From NCBI GenBank assembly GCA_937125395.1, contig CAKZLI010000071.1, positions 18,299 to 82,298 on the forward strand: a DNA stretch of 64,000 bases. Reading direction: 5' to 3'. Source of the stretch: an uncultured Glaciecola sp. (GTDB lineage Bacteria; Pseudomonadota; Gammaproteobacteria; Enterobacterales; Alteromonadaceae). Below are positions 1-10,962 of the stretch, piece after piece; the first letter of the stretch is position 1, and every line of letters starts with the position of its first letter. The translations under genes were made by a program, and so were the position numbers. The notes below the pieces were generated by a model. That model worked only from the letters and a program-made list of their open reading frames with translations. It was not told the DNA's origin and did not search any database.

Positions 1-480
1 TTGAGGGTCAGCGACATAATGGGTCGGTTCACCATTTAAATAAAATTGGGTGTGCTGCTGCGGGTCTACTAACCCAGTAAGTACATCACCACTTTTTATA
101 TCAGGAAAAGCGCTTTCCATTGCCACTAACCATTGCGCTAAATATGCGACATCACGATAGCCAAGATCACGCATTTCATCAATTGAGCGATCTGCAATAT
201 CTCGGCCTTTAAAATCACGTAAATATGCCAGCGATAATGCAAAAGGTTGTTGCGGCGAATATTCTCCGTTTGGTGCGTATAACGTCGCATCATATATATC
301 AAAAAAGTAATAGGTAAAACGACTTTGCCCTAACGTTTTGGCTGAATCGAGTTGTTGCGAGATGAAGGATGGAATACTCGTAGTCGCCATCGCTTGATGA
401 CTGATGCTGACAGCGTACAAACCAATGAACAGCATCAGCCAGCTCAATCTTGATGAATGTGAAATGCGAAGCGTCGTCAT
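1..480 (-). CDS. Chalcone isomerase-like family protein, secreted (3' end beyond window)
   Basis: Hand translation of the complement from ATG at 480: MTTLRISHSSRLSWLMLFIGLYAVSISHQAMATT... signal peptide, then FTYYFFDIYDATLYAPNGEYSPQQPFALSLAYLRDFKGRDIADRSIDEM; open to window edge; resembles the Chalcone_3-type family. Confidence 0.75.
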   Translation of the reverse strand, partial: MTTLRISHSSRLSWLMLFIGLYAVSISHQAMATTSIPSFISQQLDSAKTLGQSRFTYYFFDIYDATLYAPNGEYSPQQPFALSLAYLRDFKGRDIADRSIDEMRDLGYRDVAYLAQWLVAMESAFPDIKSGDVLTGLVDPQQHTQFYLNGEPTHYVADPQ

Positions 481-542
481 ACTCTCTTCCTTATTTGTTA
501 TATGTTAATATTTACCCAATAACTCATTGCTTTGATCACTTT

Positions 543-1562
543 ATGCCAACAAATATCCCACAGACTTTGCAGATCCAACTCCCATCGCCCCTTCAGCCCT
601 GTGCCGCTTTAAGCACCGAGAACAGCCAGGTGTGGATCAAAAGAGATGATCAAATCCATCCTATCATATCAGGTAATAAATGGCGTAAGTTGCAAGCCTT
701 CTTCACAACGGATAGAAACGATCACACGAGTTTACCTTCATCGATTGTTAGTTTCGGTGGTGGCCACTCAAACCATTTGCATGCATTAGGTTATATATGT
801 GGACAATTACATATCCCTTTTTATGCCATTATCCGTGGCAACTATGCAGCGAACATGACCCCTTGCTTACACGATTTAACCCAATGGGGGACTAATTTAG
901 TCTGGCACAGCAAATTACAATATCAACGCCGACACGACCCACAATACCTTGCGCAATTGCAACTTGACTATCCAAACGCATTAATCATTCCTGAAGGTGG
1001 ATCCGATGAGCAAGCGCTGAGTGGGGTCGGACAAAGCATTGCCGAAATCGCTCAACAATTATCTGCGCAGCATCTATCGCATCAACCCACTCGGAATTTG
1101 ATTATCCTGCCGGTCGCCACTGGCACCACCTTAGCAGGCATTATCCAAGCACTTCCGACGTATTTGCCCCTACGTAACCCCAAGCACAAATATGACGTCA
1201 TGGGGGTCGCAGTGCTCAAAAGTCACAGCAGCGCACCTAGTGACTATCTTGAAAGTATGACACGTAAGCTATTGGCCACGAATCACTCGGCGGTTTCTGA
1301 CTCACATACACCGGTAAAATGGTGGATTAACCATGCCTATCATATGGGCGGTTATGCCAAAACAAACAGTGATCTCAATGCATTTTGTGCAGCGTTTAGC
1401 GCGCCAGCTAGCGGATCTATTATCACACCCAGCATACCGATTGAGCCAATTTATTCCGGCAAGGCATTTTTTGCATTACACGATATGCTAAATAAGTGTG
1501 CACTTGATGATTATGATAATATAATCATTTTTCATACTGGCGGTTTGCAAGGTGCACGATGA
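543..1562 (+). CDS. PLP-dependent D-cysteine desulfhydrase / ACC deaminase family protein
   Basis: ORF with VWIKRDDQIHPIISGNKWRKL, SFGGGHSNHLHALGY and PVATGTTLAGI motifs; ATG at 543 (MPTNIPQ) preferred over track start 450, which overlaps the divergent gene. Confidence 0.85.
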   Translation: MPTNIPQTLQIQLPSPLQPCAALSTENSQVWIKRDDQIHPIISGNKWRKLQAFFTTDRNDHTSLPSSIVSFGGGHSNHLHALGYICGQLHIPFYAIIRGNYAANMTPCLHDLTQWGTNLVWHSKLQYQRRHDPQYLAQLQLDYPNALIIPEGGSDEQALSGVGQSIAEIAQQLSAQHLSHQPTRNLIILPVATGTTLAGIIQALPTYLPLRNPKHKYDVMGVAVLKSHSSAPSDYLESMTRKLLATNHSAVSDSHTPVKWWINHAYHMGGYAKTNSDLNAFCAAFSAPASGSIITPSIPIEPIYSGKAFFALHDMLNKCALDDYDNIIIFHTGGLQGAR

Positions 1563-1587
1563 TGTTATTGAGTAAAAGAGATTAACC

Positions 1588-2001
1588 ATGGCAATTGCTT
1601 ATTCCGAATTACCAACGGGCGTACATACAATGCTGAATACCAGCTTAGCGATGTGCCGTTCATTGTTGCGCAACACATCGAATTTTTATCCGTTTGCCGT
1701 GATCGAAGTGGATGGTATTGTTGAGCCGTTTTTTGTAGATGAATCGTATGATGAAACAGCCGAAGTGCCACTGATTGAATCATTAGATCAACAAATCCAT
1801 TACTACACATTAGATTTGCCAGAAGCGAATTCATTAATCATGTATATAGCCACTGTCGAAAGCGAATCTGAAGAGTTGAGTGATGTGTTGGTGGCTGATA
1901 TTTCACTTAATGATGGCACCTTACACGCTTTTTATTTTCCAGTTACATATGCTGCTGATAATGTCAGTATAGGAGCGCCTTTTACGCTCCACGCTTCTTA
2001 A
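1588..2001 (+). CDS. Hypothetical protein (137 aa)
   Basis: Intact ORF, tightly placed between two co-directional genes; no family recognised. Confidence 0.6.
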   Translation: MAIAYSELPTGVHTMLNTSLAMCRSLLRNTSNFYPFAVIEVDGIVEPFFVDESYDETAEVPLIESLDQQIHYYTLDLPEANSLIMYIATVESESEELSDVLVADISLNDGTLHAFYFPVTYAADNVSIGAPFTLHAS

Positions 2002-2074
2002 ACACATTTGGCTATTGGCAAAAGACCAACTTTGCTGATAGGATGCGCGAAAATTAACACAGGGTTTATGTATT

Positions 2075-3277
2075 ATGTCTAAAGTATTGATCATTGGTGC
2101 AGGTGGCGTTGCTGCTGTTACCGTTAAAAAATGCGCACGATTAACGGCGCTTTTCTCTGAAATTTACCTGGCTTCACGTACGGTATCAAAATGCGAAGCG
2201 TTACAAGCTGAAGTCGGTATTGACCGCGTCAAAAAAGTCTACGCAGTTGATGCTGATCATGCCCACGAAGTCGAAGCGGTGATCAATGATTGCCAGCCAG
2301 ACTTAGTGGTTAACCTTGCGTTACCTTATCAAGATCTTGCAATCATGGACGCATGTCTAGCCTGTAATGTTGATTACCTTGATACAGCGAATTATGAACC
2401 TAAAGATGTTGCCAAGTTTGAATACTTTTGGCAGTGGGCATATCAAGAGCGCTTCGCCGAAAAAGGCCTGATGGCTTTACTTGGCAGTGGCTTTGATCCC
2501 GGTGTCACTAACGTATATACCGCCTATGCAGCCAAACATTATTTTGACGAAATCCACACCCTAGATATCGTCGATTGCAATGGCGGTGATCACGGTCAAG
2601 CCTTTGCGACAAACTTTAACCCCGAAATTAATATTCGCGAAATTACGCAACGTGGACGCTATTGGCAAGATGGACAGTGGCGAGAGACCGATCCATTGAG
2701 TGTGCGTGAAGACCTGCATTACCAAAATATTGGTACCCGTGCCTCATACTTAATGTATCACGAAGAACTAGAATCGTTGGTTAAGCATTTCCCTACCCTT
2801 ACCCGTGCGCGTTTTTGGATGACCTTTGGTGATGAATACCTGACGCATTTGCGTGTATTAGAAGGGATCGGCATGACCAGTATTGCGCCAATTGATTTTA
2901 ATGGTCAACAAATTGCGCCGTTAGAGTTCTTAAAAGCCGTGCTACCTAACCCAGGTTCACTGGCTGAAGGCTATACCGGCATGACCTGCATCGGCACATA
3001 CATTACAGGTATTAAAGACGGTCAGGAAAAAACTATCTTTATTTATAACAACTGTGAACATGCTGTATGTAATGATGAAGTCGGTGCACAAGCTGTTTCT
3101 TACACAACAGGCGTACCTGCAATGATTGGTGCAGCGTTAATGCTTGATGGTTCTTGGCGCAAAGCGGGTGTGGTTAACATGGAACAAATGGATCCAGACC
3201 CGTTTATGAAAATGCTAAATGAACATGGTTTACCGTGGCATGTCATGGAATGTGACACTAGCCCATTTAGTCAATAA
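2075..3277 (+). CDS. Saccharopine dehydrogenase family protein, probable carboxynorspermidine synthase
   Basis: MSKVLIIGAGGVAAVTVKKCA Rossmann N-terminus; directly followed by nspC. Confidence 0.9.
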   Translation: MSKVLIIGAGGVAAVTVKKCARLTALFSEIYLASRTVSKCEALQAEVGIDRVKKVYAVDADHAHEVEAVINDCQPDLVVNLALPYQDLAIMDACLACNVDYLDTANYEPKDVAKFEYFWQWAYQERFAEKGLMALLGSGFDPGVTNVYTAYAAKHYFDEIHTLDIVDCNGGDHGQAFATNFNPEINIREITQRGRYWQDGQWRETDPLSVREDLHYQNIGTRASYLMYHEELESLVKHFPTLTRARFWMTFGDEYLTHLRVLEGIGMTSIAPIDFNGQQIAPLEFLKAVLPNPGSLAEGYTGMTCIGTYITGIKDGQEKTIFIYNNCEHAVCNDEVGAQAVSYTTGVPAMIGAALMLDGSWRKAGVVNMEQMDPDPFMKMLNEHGLPWHVMECDTSPFSQ

Positions 3278-3301
3278 TTCGCGTTAAAGGAAATACACAC
3301 C

Positions 3302-4438
3302 ATGCCACATTGGACCAATAACCCGGCGATCCCGAGTCCTTGTTATGTACTTGAAGAGGCCAAGTTAATTGCTAATCTTGAGTTGATGCAAGACGTGCAA
3401 CAGGCGACGGGTGTCGATATTATTTTGGCCTTAAAAGGCTTTTCGATGTGGTCATGTTTTGCTTTGGTCAGTAAGTACTTACAAGGCGGTACAGCTAGTG
3501 CATTATGGGAAGCGAAGCTAGCAAAACGCATAGGCAAACAAGTTCATGCATTTTCGCCAGCATTCAAAACCACAGAGATGCCAGAAATAGTTCAAGAAGT
3601 GGATCATATTTCATTTAACAGCATCGCGCAGTTTTTACTACACAAAGACGTTTGTGCTCAAGCCAATGTCAGTATGGGATTACGGGTTAATCCTGAACAC
3701 CAAGAAGCGGATACACCGCTATATGATCCTTGCGCCCCTGGCTCTCGCTTGGGGATCACTGCCGCACAACTTGAAGGTCAAGATTTGAGTGACGTTGAGG
3801 GCTTTCATATTCACGCCTTATGCGAGTGTGATTCATATGCCACTGAACGCATGCTAAATGCTATTGACACTCAGTTTTCGCGATATTTTGCGAAGCTAAA
3901 ATGGCTGAATCTTGGTGGTGGTCATTTAATGACACAAGACGGTTATGACGTAGCGCATCTGATCAAGGTACTAAATGATTTTAAAGCTAAATACCCACAT
4001 TTGCATATTGTATTAGAGCCAGGTTCTGCGGTTGCATGGCAGACTGGTCCGTTGATTGCTGAGATTGTCGATATTGTCGAAAACAACGGCCCAATTGCCA
4101 TACTGGATATCTCCGTTACTGCACACATGCCAGATGTACTTGAGATGCCTTACCGGCCGACTATCAAAGACGCGCAGCACGCAGGTGAATTGGCATACAC
4201 ATATCGCCTTGGCGGTAATTCGTGTTTGGCTGGTGATGTGTTGCCTGAATATAGCTTTGCCGAGCCATTGGCAGTTGGTCAGCGCATTGTGTTCGAGGAC
4301 ATGATGCATTACACCATGGTTAAAACTTCATTTTTTAATGGCGTTCAGCACCCTGCAATCGGGATTTTACGCCAAGAGGGTGAATTTGAGCTAGTCCGAG
4401 AATTTACGTATGAGGATTTTTTGGCTCGCTTATCTTAG
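3302..4438 (+). CDS. nspC: Carboxynorspermidine decarboxylase
   Basis: Fold-III PLP decarboxylase features (ALKGFSMW, HALCECDS, LNLGGGH, LEPGSA); paired with the dehydrogenase. Confidence 0.92.
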   Translation: MPHWTNNPAIPSPCYVLEEAKLIANLELMQDVQQATGVDIILALKGFSMWSCFALVSKYLQGGTASALWEAKLAKRIGKQVHAFSPAFKTTEMPEIVQEVDHISFNSIAQFLLHKDVCAQANVSMGLRVNPEHQEADTPLYDPCAPGSRLGITAAQLEGQDLSDVEGFHIHALCECDSYATERMLNAIDTQFSRYFAKLKWLNLGGGHLMTQDGYDVAHLIKVLNDFKAKYPHLHIVLEPGSAVAWQTGPLIAEIVDIVENNGPIAILDISVTAHMPDVLEMPYRPTIKDAQHAGELAYTYRLGGNSCLAGDVLPEYSFAEPLAVGQRIVFEDMMHYTMVKTSFFNGVQHPAIGILRQEGEFELVREFTYEDFLARLS

Positions 4439-4443
4439 ACCTA

Positions 4444-5274
4444 TTATTCTAGACTCCACTGATACACTGCGTTTTTCTTTAATCCATAATGCTCAGCCAC
4501 AATACCAGCTGCTTTTTTGGGTGGCAATTGAGTCTGCAAACTGCGCATTAATGCCTGCGCTGCCAATGAAATATCACTTGTGTCTTTTTCTGCAGGTCCC
4601 ACCATCAAGACAAATTCACCTTTTTGATGGGCTGGGGATGCCTCGAGCCAAGCAATAATCGTTGATGCATTGCCACTAATAAACGTTTCAAAAGTCTTGC
4701 TGATTTCTTTAGCCATCACGATGGTGATCGTATCGGGTAAGCATTGTTCCATCATTTTCATCGTGTCCAGCACTCGACGTGGCGCTTCATAAAATACACT
4801 CGTACAATATGAGTGCAACAGTGCTTCAATCGCCTGTTGTTTGGCTTGTTGTTTGACCGGTAAAAACCCACGAAAAGTAAATTGGTCAGTGGGCAAACCC
4901 GCACCAGACAGAGCGGTAATGGCTGCACATGGACCTGGTAAGGCAACCACGTTTGCCCCAGCTAAACGACACGCATGCACTAACACATAACCGGGATCGC
5001 TGATTAAAGGGGTGCCCGCATCCGAAATTAACGCAACAGAATGACCTTTTTCTAGCCTTTGGATCACTTTATCTACCATCATCGATTCGTTATGATCATG
5101 CACAGCAAACGTCGGTTTATCGATACTAAAATGCTGTAACAGAATACGACTATGACGGGTATCTTCGCACGCAATCGCATCAACTGATTGTAAGATAGAT
5201 AATGCACGTAATGTAATATCTTGCAGATTACCAATGGGCGTTGGGACGATATACAGACAACCAGGTTGAGACAT
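4444..5274 (-). CDS. rsmI: 16S rRNA (cytidine(1402)-2'-O)-methyltransferase
   Basis: LYIVPTPIGNLQDITLRAL, ACEDTRHS, SDAGTPLISDPG; divergent from lpoA as in many gammaproteobacteria. Confidence 0.97.
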   Translation of the reverse strand: MSQPGCLYIVPTPIGNLQDITLRALSILQSVDAIACEDTRHSRILLQHFSIDKPTFAVHDHNESMMVDKVIQRLEKGHSVALISDAGTPLISDPGYVLVHACRLAGANVVALPGPCAAITALSGAGLPTDQFTFRGFLPVKQQAKQQAIEALLHSYCTSVFYEAPRRVLDTMKMMEQCLPDTITIVMAKEISKTFETFISGNASTIIAWLEASPAHQKGEFVLMVGPAEKDTSDISLAAQALMRSLQTQLPPKKAAGIVAEHYGLKKNAVYQWSLE

Positions 5275-5322
5275 AATGCGAAACTTTTAAAAATACAGTA
5301 TGATGGCATTATACACTGATGT

Positions 5323-7281
5323 ATGACTTTGACTCACTCGTTTTTCATGGATTTAAATGTGACCACTACAATTTCACAATCGACACATTACCGCACACGA
5401 CCAGTGAGGTCTGGTCAATCCTTGCATGCCATTCGATTTTTTACCTATGTAAGCGCCACATTACTTGCATTGTTTACCTTGCTTGGTTGCGGCTCTACCG
5501 GTTCATCACCCGCGGTTCAGCGTCCTGTGCCAAGCACAACTATACCAACAAAGCCGATTAACGATTTTGCGGATTACCTAGAACAAGCACGTGTAGCTGA
5601 GATTAACAATGACTTAACAGCTCGTAATCAATTCTTATTACAAGCGGTAGCAGATGATATTGCCAAGCAACAATGCCACCGTGTCCATCCTGTTCTCACG
5701 CCTATTTATGCACAATTACAAGGTGAACAGTTAGCACAGGCAGCCATATATCGAGCTACTTGTCCACATCCCGAAGATACCTTTGCAGAACGTCTGGCAC
5801 TGTTACAATTACCGACTTATTCTAGCGCATTACAACGACAACAATGGCAACAACAAGCCTTTATACATGAGCAACTCTTTGCTTACCCTGAAGCATTAGA
5901 AGCCCATATCAATAGCCAAGATTATGCCTTAGAGCGTGCTTGGTCGATTGCACAACAGATCCCTGATAAAGCCTTAATACTCAAAGGCAGACAGGACTAT
6001 GATGGCTTTATTCGACTGACTCAGATCCTCAGAAAACATGGTTTAGATCGATATGCGCTGGCTGGCGCCTTAACTCGCTTTCAATATAATTATGTTAATC
6101 ATCCTTTAGTAATTGATTTACCAGCACAAATCATCGCCTTACTGAATGAAACACTTACCGACTCTAAACGCATTGCAGTATTACTCCCTCTAAGTGGACG
6201 TCTACGCAATCAAGCACAACAAATAAAACAAGGGATCCTGGCTGCATACTTAGCTTCCTTAGCGGCACCTAATACCGATAATAACCCATCTCAATCATTG
6301 TATTTTATTGACACAAACAAAACCCAAGACGATGAGTTAACATCGCAAATTGCAACAGCAGATATTATTATTGGTCCGTTATTAAAACCAACATTAGACA
6401 AGGTCATGCAAGCATTATTGCCGCATCAACAATTGCTTGGTCTAAATCGCTTGGACACGCCAACCCTTGACCCGTCAATCGAGACCGTCATTCAAGCAAC
6501 CCCGTCCGAACGCTATTTTTTTGCACTCTCTCCTGAAGACGAAGCACAACAAATCGCACAATATATGTTTACCCAGCAATATCAGCAGCCTATTCTAATC
6601 CATGCCTCGGATCGTGTTGCAACCCGAATGGCTAAGGCTTTTGCTGACACATGGCAACAACTGCAAACCGATGCACAGCTGACAGAGTTAACCTTCACGG
6701 ACAACAAATCAATGCGCAGAGCAATCAGCTCTGCACTTGGGGTTGACCAGAGTAGATCTCGGATCACCACCCTAGAGCGATATTTAGGCCAGGAAATGTT
6801 TAGTGTCACCAGAAACCGTCGAGACATAGATGCATTTGTCGTCTTTGCCAATGCCAAACAGACCGAACTCATTAATCCGATGATAGAGGCGAGTATTAGT
6901 TCTTTTTCGACCAATATCACACCCGTATTTGCAAGCTCACGCAGCTATAACCACAAGCTCAATCAAAACTCGTTACGAGACCTACAGAATGTGATATTTA
7001 CTGATATGCCTTGGCTCATTGATGAGCAAACTAATGGCCCGTTATTAGCGCAATACGACGCCGTGTTCAGTGAAGCATCGACCCCACAAAAACGGTTATT
7101 TGCGTTTGGCTATGATGCCTTTGCTTTAGTCGGTAAAATCACTAAATTACGCTTAGTCAATGGCCTAAACCTAGCCGGGTTAACGGGTATTCTTACGATT
7201 AATGATAAGAATCAAGTGACACGCGCATTACCACGTGCCAAAATAACATCCAGCAAAATTACCCTGCTCAGTGGCCAATAG
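5323..7281 (+). CDS. lpoA: Penicillin-binding protein activator LpoA (LppC family lipoprotein)
   Basis: Lipobox TLLGCGS; RIAVLLPLSGRLRNQAQQIKQGILAAY; synteny rsmI-lpoA-yraN-diaA-dolP. Confidence 0.93.
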   Translation: MTLTHSFFMDLNVTTTISQSTHYRTRPVRSGQSLHAIRFFTYVSATLLALFTLLGCGSTGSSPAVQRPVPSTTIPTKPINDFADYLEQARVAEINNDLTARNQFLLQAVADDIAKQQCHRVHPVLTPIYAQLQGEQLAQAAIYRATCPHPEDTFAERLALLQLPTYSSALQRQQWQQQAFIHEQLFAYPEALEAHINSQDYALERAWSIAQQIPDKALILKGRQDYDGFIRLTQILRKHGLDRYALAGALTRFQYNYVNHPLVIDLPAQIIALLNETLTDSKRIAVLLPLSGRLRNQAQQIKQGILAAYLASLAAPNTDNNPSQSLYFIDTNKTQDDELTSQIATADIIIGPLLKPTLDKVMQALLPHQQLLGLNRLDTPTLDPSIETVIQATPSERYFFALSPEDEAQQIAQYMFTQQYQQPILIHASDRVATRMAKAFADTWQQLQTDAQLTELTFTDNKSMRRAISSALGVDQSRSRITTLERYLGQEMFSVTRNRRDIDAFVVFANAKQTELINPMIEASISSFSTNITPVFASSRSYNHKLNQNSLRDLQNVIFTDMPWLIDEQTNGPLLAQYDAVFSEASTPQKRLFAFGYDAFALVGKITKLRLVNGLNLAGLTGILTINDKNQVTRALPRAKITSSKITLLSGQ

Positions 7282-7624
7282 AACTCAATCTTACGAAGTT
7301 GGCTTAGCCGTTGAGCAAAAAGTAAAACGTTATTTAATTCAGCAAGGATTGCTGTTTGTCACCGCAAATTACAGAGCAAAATGCGGTGAAATAGATCTCA
7401 TAATGCGTGATGGTGCATGTTGGGTGTTTATCGAAGTCAAATATCGAGCTAAAGCCAGTCATGGTCAAGCTGCAGAGATGCTTACAGAGATTAAACGCAA
7501 AAAAATCACCCGCGCAATGTACTTGTTTATGGCGCAGAATTCGTTGAACCCACATCATGTGGCCCACCGAATTGACTTAGTCGCGATAGATGGAACATCA
7601 GCCAAATGGCACAAAAGTGTCTAA
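7271..7624 (+). CDS. yraN: YraN family protein (UPF0102)
   Basis: CGEIDLIMRDGACWVFIEVKYR motif; overlaps lpoA end. Confidence 0.95.
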   Translation: MANRTQSYEVGLAVEQKVKRYLIQQGLLFVTANYRAKCGEIDLIMRDGACWVFIEVKYRAKASHGQAAEMLTEIKRKKITRAMYLFMAQNSLNPHHVAHRIDLVAIDGTSAKWHKSV

Positions 7625-8227
<603 letters not shown>

Positions 8228-8232
8228 TCAAT

Positions 8233-8850
8233 ATGACCGATAATAAGGGATCTGTGTCTATGAAAGCACGCCGCTCTAACTTACTTTCATTCGTATTAAT
8301 TGCAGTGATGACCAGCTCATTGAGTGGCTGTACCGCTGTTGCCATTGGTACGATTGCGACTATCGGTGCTGCCGCTAGCCAAGATCCTCGTTCTCTTGGC
8401 ACCCAGCTTGATGACACCAATGCCGTTGCACGGGTCTCTAACACATTGTCTAACATTGATGGGTTAGATGCCGTATCGAATATAGATATTGAGGTATTTA
8501 ACCGTCAACTGCTACTGACAGGGCGTGTCGATGCGGCTAAATGGCAAACCAAAATCAATGACGCCATTAAACAAGATCCCTATTTACGCAAACATCATAA
8601 TCAAATTCGCGTTGGCTTAACGCCCAGTGCAGCAATACAAGCTAAAGACATTTTGATAGCCAATACCTTACGCGCAAAATACATCGCCAATGATGTGATT
8701 GAATCGAGTCGGATCAATGTTGTCGTTAACGCTGGTGAAGTGTTTTTGATGGGTTTAGTGAACAATCAGCAAGCAACTCAAGCCGTCGAAATCGCCCGTA
8801 ACATTAACAATGTTAAAGGCGTCATCAGAGTATTTGAAATAATTCAGTAA
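8233..8850 (+). CDS. dolP: BON domain lipoprotein, DolP-like
   Basis: Lipobox LSGCTAV, two BON-like segments, synteny after diaA. Confidence 0.9.
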   Translation: MTDNKGSVSMKARRSNLLSFVLIAVMTSSLSGCTAVAIGTIATIGAAASQDPRSLGTQLDDTNAVARVSNTLSNIDGLDAVSNIDIEVFNRQLLLTGRVDAAKWQTKINDAIKQDPYLRKHHNQIRVGLTPSAAIQAKDILIANTLRAKYIANDVIESSRINVVVNAGEVFLMGLVNNQQATQAVEIARNINNVKGVIRVFEIIQ

Positions 8851-8853
8851 GAT

Positions 8854-9444
8854 TTATTTTACTATCGTAAATGTGGGTTTCTTTGATGGGGCTTTTTTGT
8901 TGTCTCTCGACGATACTGTCGCCTTATCATCGGTCGCTGGGCTATCTGGCCCTTGACCACTAGAGCCTTGGATTAAACCAAACTTTGGCGCTTTGGATTG
9001 ATGTGCTGCACCATTATCTTTGCCAGCATCTCGTATTACATCATCTAAGACACTTTCAGCAATATCCGACATATCTTCATCTGAATCAAACAATACGTCC
9101 TGAGCATCCTCAACAGAGGGGTCTGCAGGGGTAAATACAGTACCTGCACCATTTTCTCTAGCATAAATAGCTAATACAGCACGAGTAGGCATCGAGAGTT
9201 GATGAGGTTTACCACCAAATCGCGCTTGAAAACTAACGCCTTCTGGCGTAATTAACAAATGCATGCAAGCACCTGGGGATACATTCAGAACAATTTGACC
9301 ATCGTTCACATATTGTAAGGGTACTTGCACGTGTTCTGCTGTGGCATCTACGACAAGATGCGGAGTGAGTTCATTATCCACAATCCAATCATAGAATGCC
9401 TTTAGCAAATAAGGTTGATTGGATGTCATTGATAACTCACTCAT
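8854..9444 (-). CDS. sspB: ClpXP protease specificity-enhancing factor SspB
   Basis: PYLLKAFYDWIVDNELTPHLVVDA; downstream of sspA. Confidence 0.97.
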   Translation of the reverse strand: MSELSMTSNQPYLLKAFYDWIVDNELTPHLVVDATAEHVQVPLQYVNDGQIVLNVSPGACMHLLITPEGVSFQARFGGKPHQLSMPTRAVLAIYARENGAGTVFTPADPSVEDAQDVLFDSDEDMSDIAESVLDDVIRDAGKDNGAAHQSKAPKFGLIQGSSGQGPDSPATDDKATVSSRDNKKAPSKKPTFTIVK

Positions 9445-9495
9445 ACCGGATGTATCTCTTTGTCGTGCTGCTGGTCTATTGATTAAAGTATAACC

Positions 9496-10128
9496 CTACA
9501 GTGGGTTATGCACTTCGCGTTCTTGGTCGGTCAATGAAGCAACAAACGATGAACGTTCAAATATACGTTTCATGTAGCCTAACACTTCTTTGCTGCCAGC
9601 GCCGGTTAGTGTGATATCAAGTGCTGGTAAACGCCATAATAAGGGCGCAAGGTAGCAATCAACCAAGCTAAACTCTTCTGACATAAAATACGGTGTTTCC
9701 GCGAATATTGGTGCAAGAGATAGCAACGTTTCACGTAAGTTGTTACGTAAAGCATCCGTATCGCCTTCGCCACGGAAAATCTGTGCGGCAAGTGAATACC
9801 AGTCTTGTTCGATGCGATGCATCATTAGACGGCTATTCCCACGAGCTACAGGGTAAACTGGCATTAATGGTGGATGCGGAAAACGCTCATCCAAATATTC
9901 CATAATGATATGTGATTTATATAGGTTTAAATCACGATCAACTAACGTAGGCAAAGTTCCATAAGGATTAAGCTCTAACATTTCTTCAGGTAAGTTGGCA
10001 GGATCAACATAATTAATATCAACTGTTACGCCTTTTTCTGCTAAGACGATGCGTACCTGATGACTATAAATATCAATCGTATCTGAAAATAAAGTCATGA
10101 TAGAACGTTTGTTCGTGGCTACTGCCAT
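9496..10128 (-). CDS. sspA: Stringent starvation protein A
   Basis: MAVATNKRSIMTLFSDTIDIYSHQVRIVLAEKGV; GST-fold. Confidence 0.97.
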   Translation of the reverse strand: MAVATNKRSIMTLFSDTIDIYSHQVRIVLAEKGVTVDINYVDPANLPEEMLELNPYGTLPTLVDRDLNLYKSHIIMEYLDERFPHPPLMPVYPVARGNSRLMMHRIEQDWYSLAAQIFRGEGDTDALRNNLRETLLSLAPIFAETPYFMSEEFSLVDCYLAPLLWRLPALDITLTGAGSKEVLGYMKRIFERSSFVASLTDQEREVHNPL

Positions 10129-10177
10129 GGATGTTTCTCCTATGAAAAAATGCTAACGCAGATTTTATTACTTGCAT

Positions 10178-10207
10178 TAAAAAAAGGGGCGCATTGCCCC
10201 TTTTTTT
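10178..10207 (-). terminator. Rho-independent terminator of petABC
   Basis: aaaaaaaggggcgcattgcccctttttt: GC-rich stem with A/T tracts on both sides, just after petC. Confidence 0.85.
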
Positions 10208-10224
10208 GATTATACATGAATTTC

Positions 10225-10962
10225 TTATTTCTTCACATCTCGCCAGTAATCTTTTTTCAATAAATACGCAAACACAAAGAATATAAAGATAAATACCAAT
10301 ACGCCTTTACCTATTTTTTCAGACTCTAGACGTGATGGCTCACCGGTATACTGCAAATAGTTAACTAAGTCCAAAATAGCTTTATCATACTCATCAGGAC
10401 TCAACTCACCGTTGCCATCCGATTGAATGCCCACATATTGCTGGACCATCTCACCGTCAATCAGTGCTTCTTCATAAGAGATGCGCGGCGTACCTTGCAG
10501 CTCTTGCAGGACATGCGGCATGCCTACATTTGGAAACACTAAGTTGTTAACACCGAATGTCTTTGCATCATCAACGTAAAAAGTACGGAGATAAGTATAA
10601 ATCCAATCGGCACCACGCACGCGTGCTACCAATGTAAGATCCGGTGGTGGCGCACCAAACCAAACCGCTGCATCTTGGGCTGGCATTGGCGAGGTAATGT
10701 AATCAGTGACTTTTTCACCAGTAAATTGCAAATACTCTTGACCTAAATCATCAGGAATACCTAAATCAGCAAACGTACGTGAATAACGCTGATACTGCTG
10801 TTGGTGACAACCTAGGCAGTAGTTCATGAATATACGTGCCCCATTTTGCAATGACGCTTTGTCAGTAAGGTCGTAATCTGCACTGTCTAATGGATGCTTT
10901 GATCCTGCCGCAAATGCTAGACTAGGTAGCAATAACGCGATCGCTAATAGTAACTTCTTCAT
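10225..10962 (-). CDS. petC: Cytochrome c1, ubiquinol-cytochrome c reductase
   Basis: NYCLGCHQQQYQRYSR heme motif, C-terminal TM anchor. Confidence 0.97.
   Translation of the reverse strand: MKKLLLAIALLLPSLAFAAGSKHPLDSADYDLTDKASLQNGARIFMNYCLGCHQQQYQRYSRTFADLGIPDDLGQEYLQFTGEKVTDYITSPMPAQDAAVWFGAPPPDLTLVARVRGADWIYTYLRTFYVDDAKTFGVNNLVFPNVGMPHVLQELQGTPRISYEEALIDGEMVQQYVGIQSDGNGELSPDEYDKAILDLVNYLQYTGEPSRLESEKIGKGVLVFIFIFFVFAYLLKKDYWRDVKK

Noticed and set aside
6582-6920. 112-aa minus-strand ORF
   Set aside because: Antisense within lpoA; no independent support.
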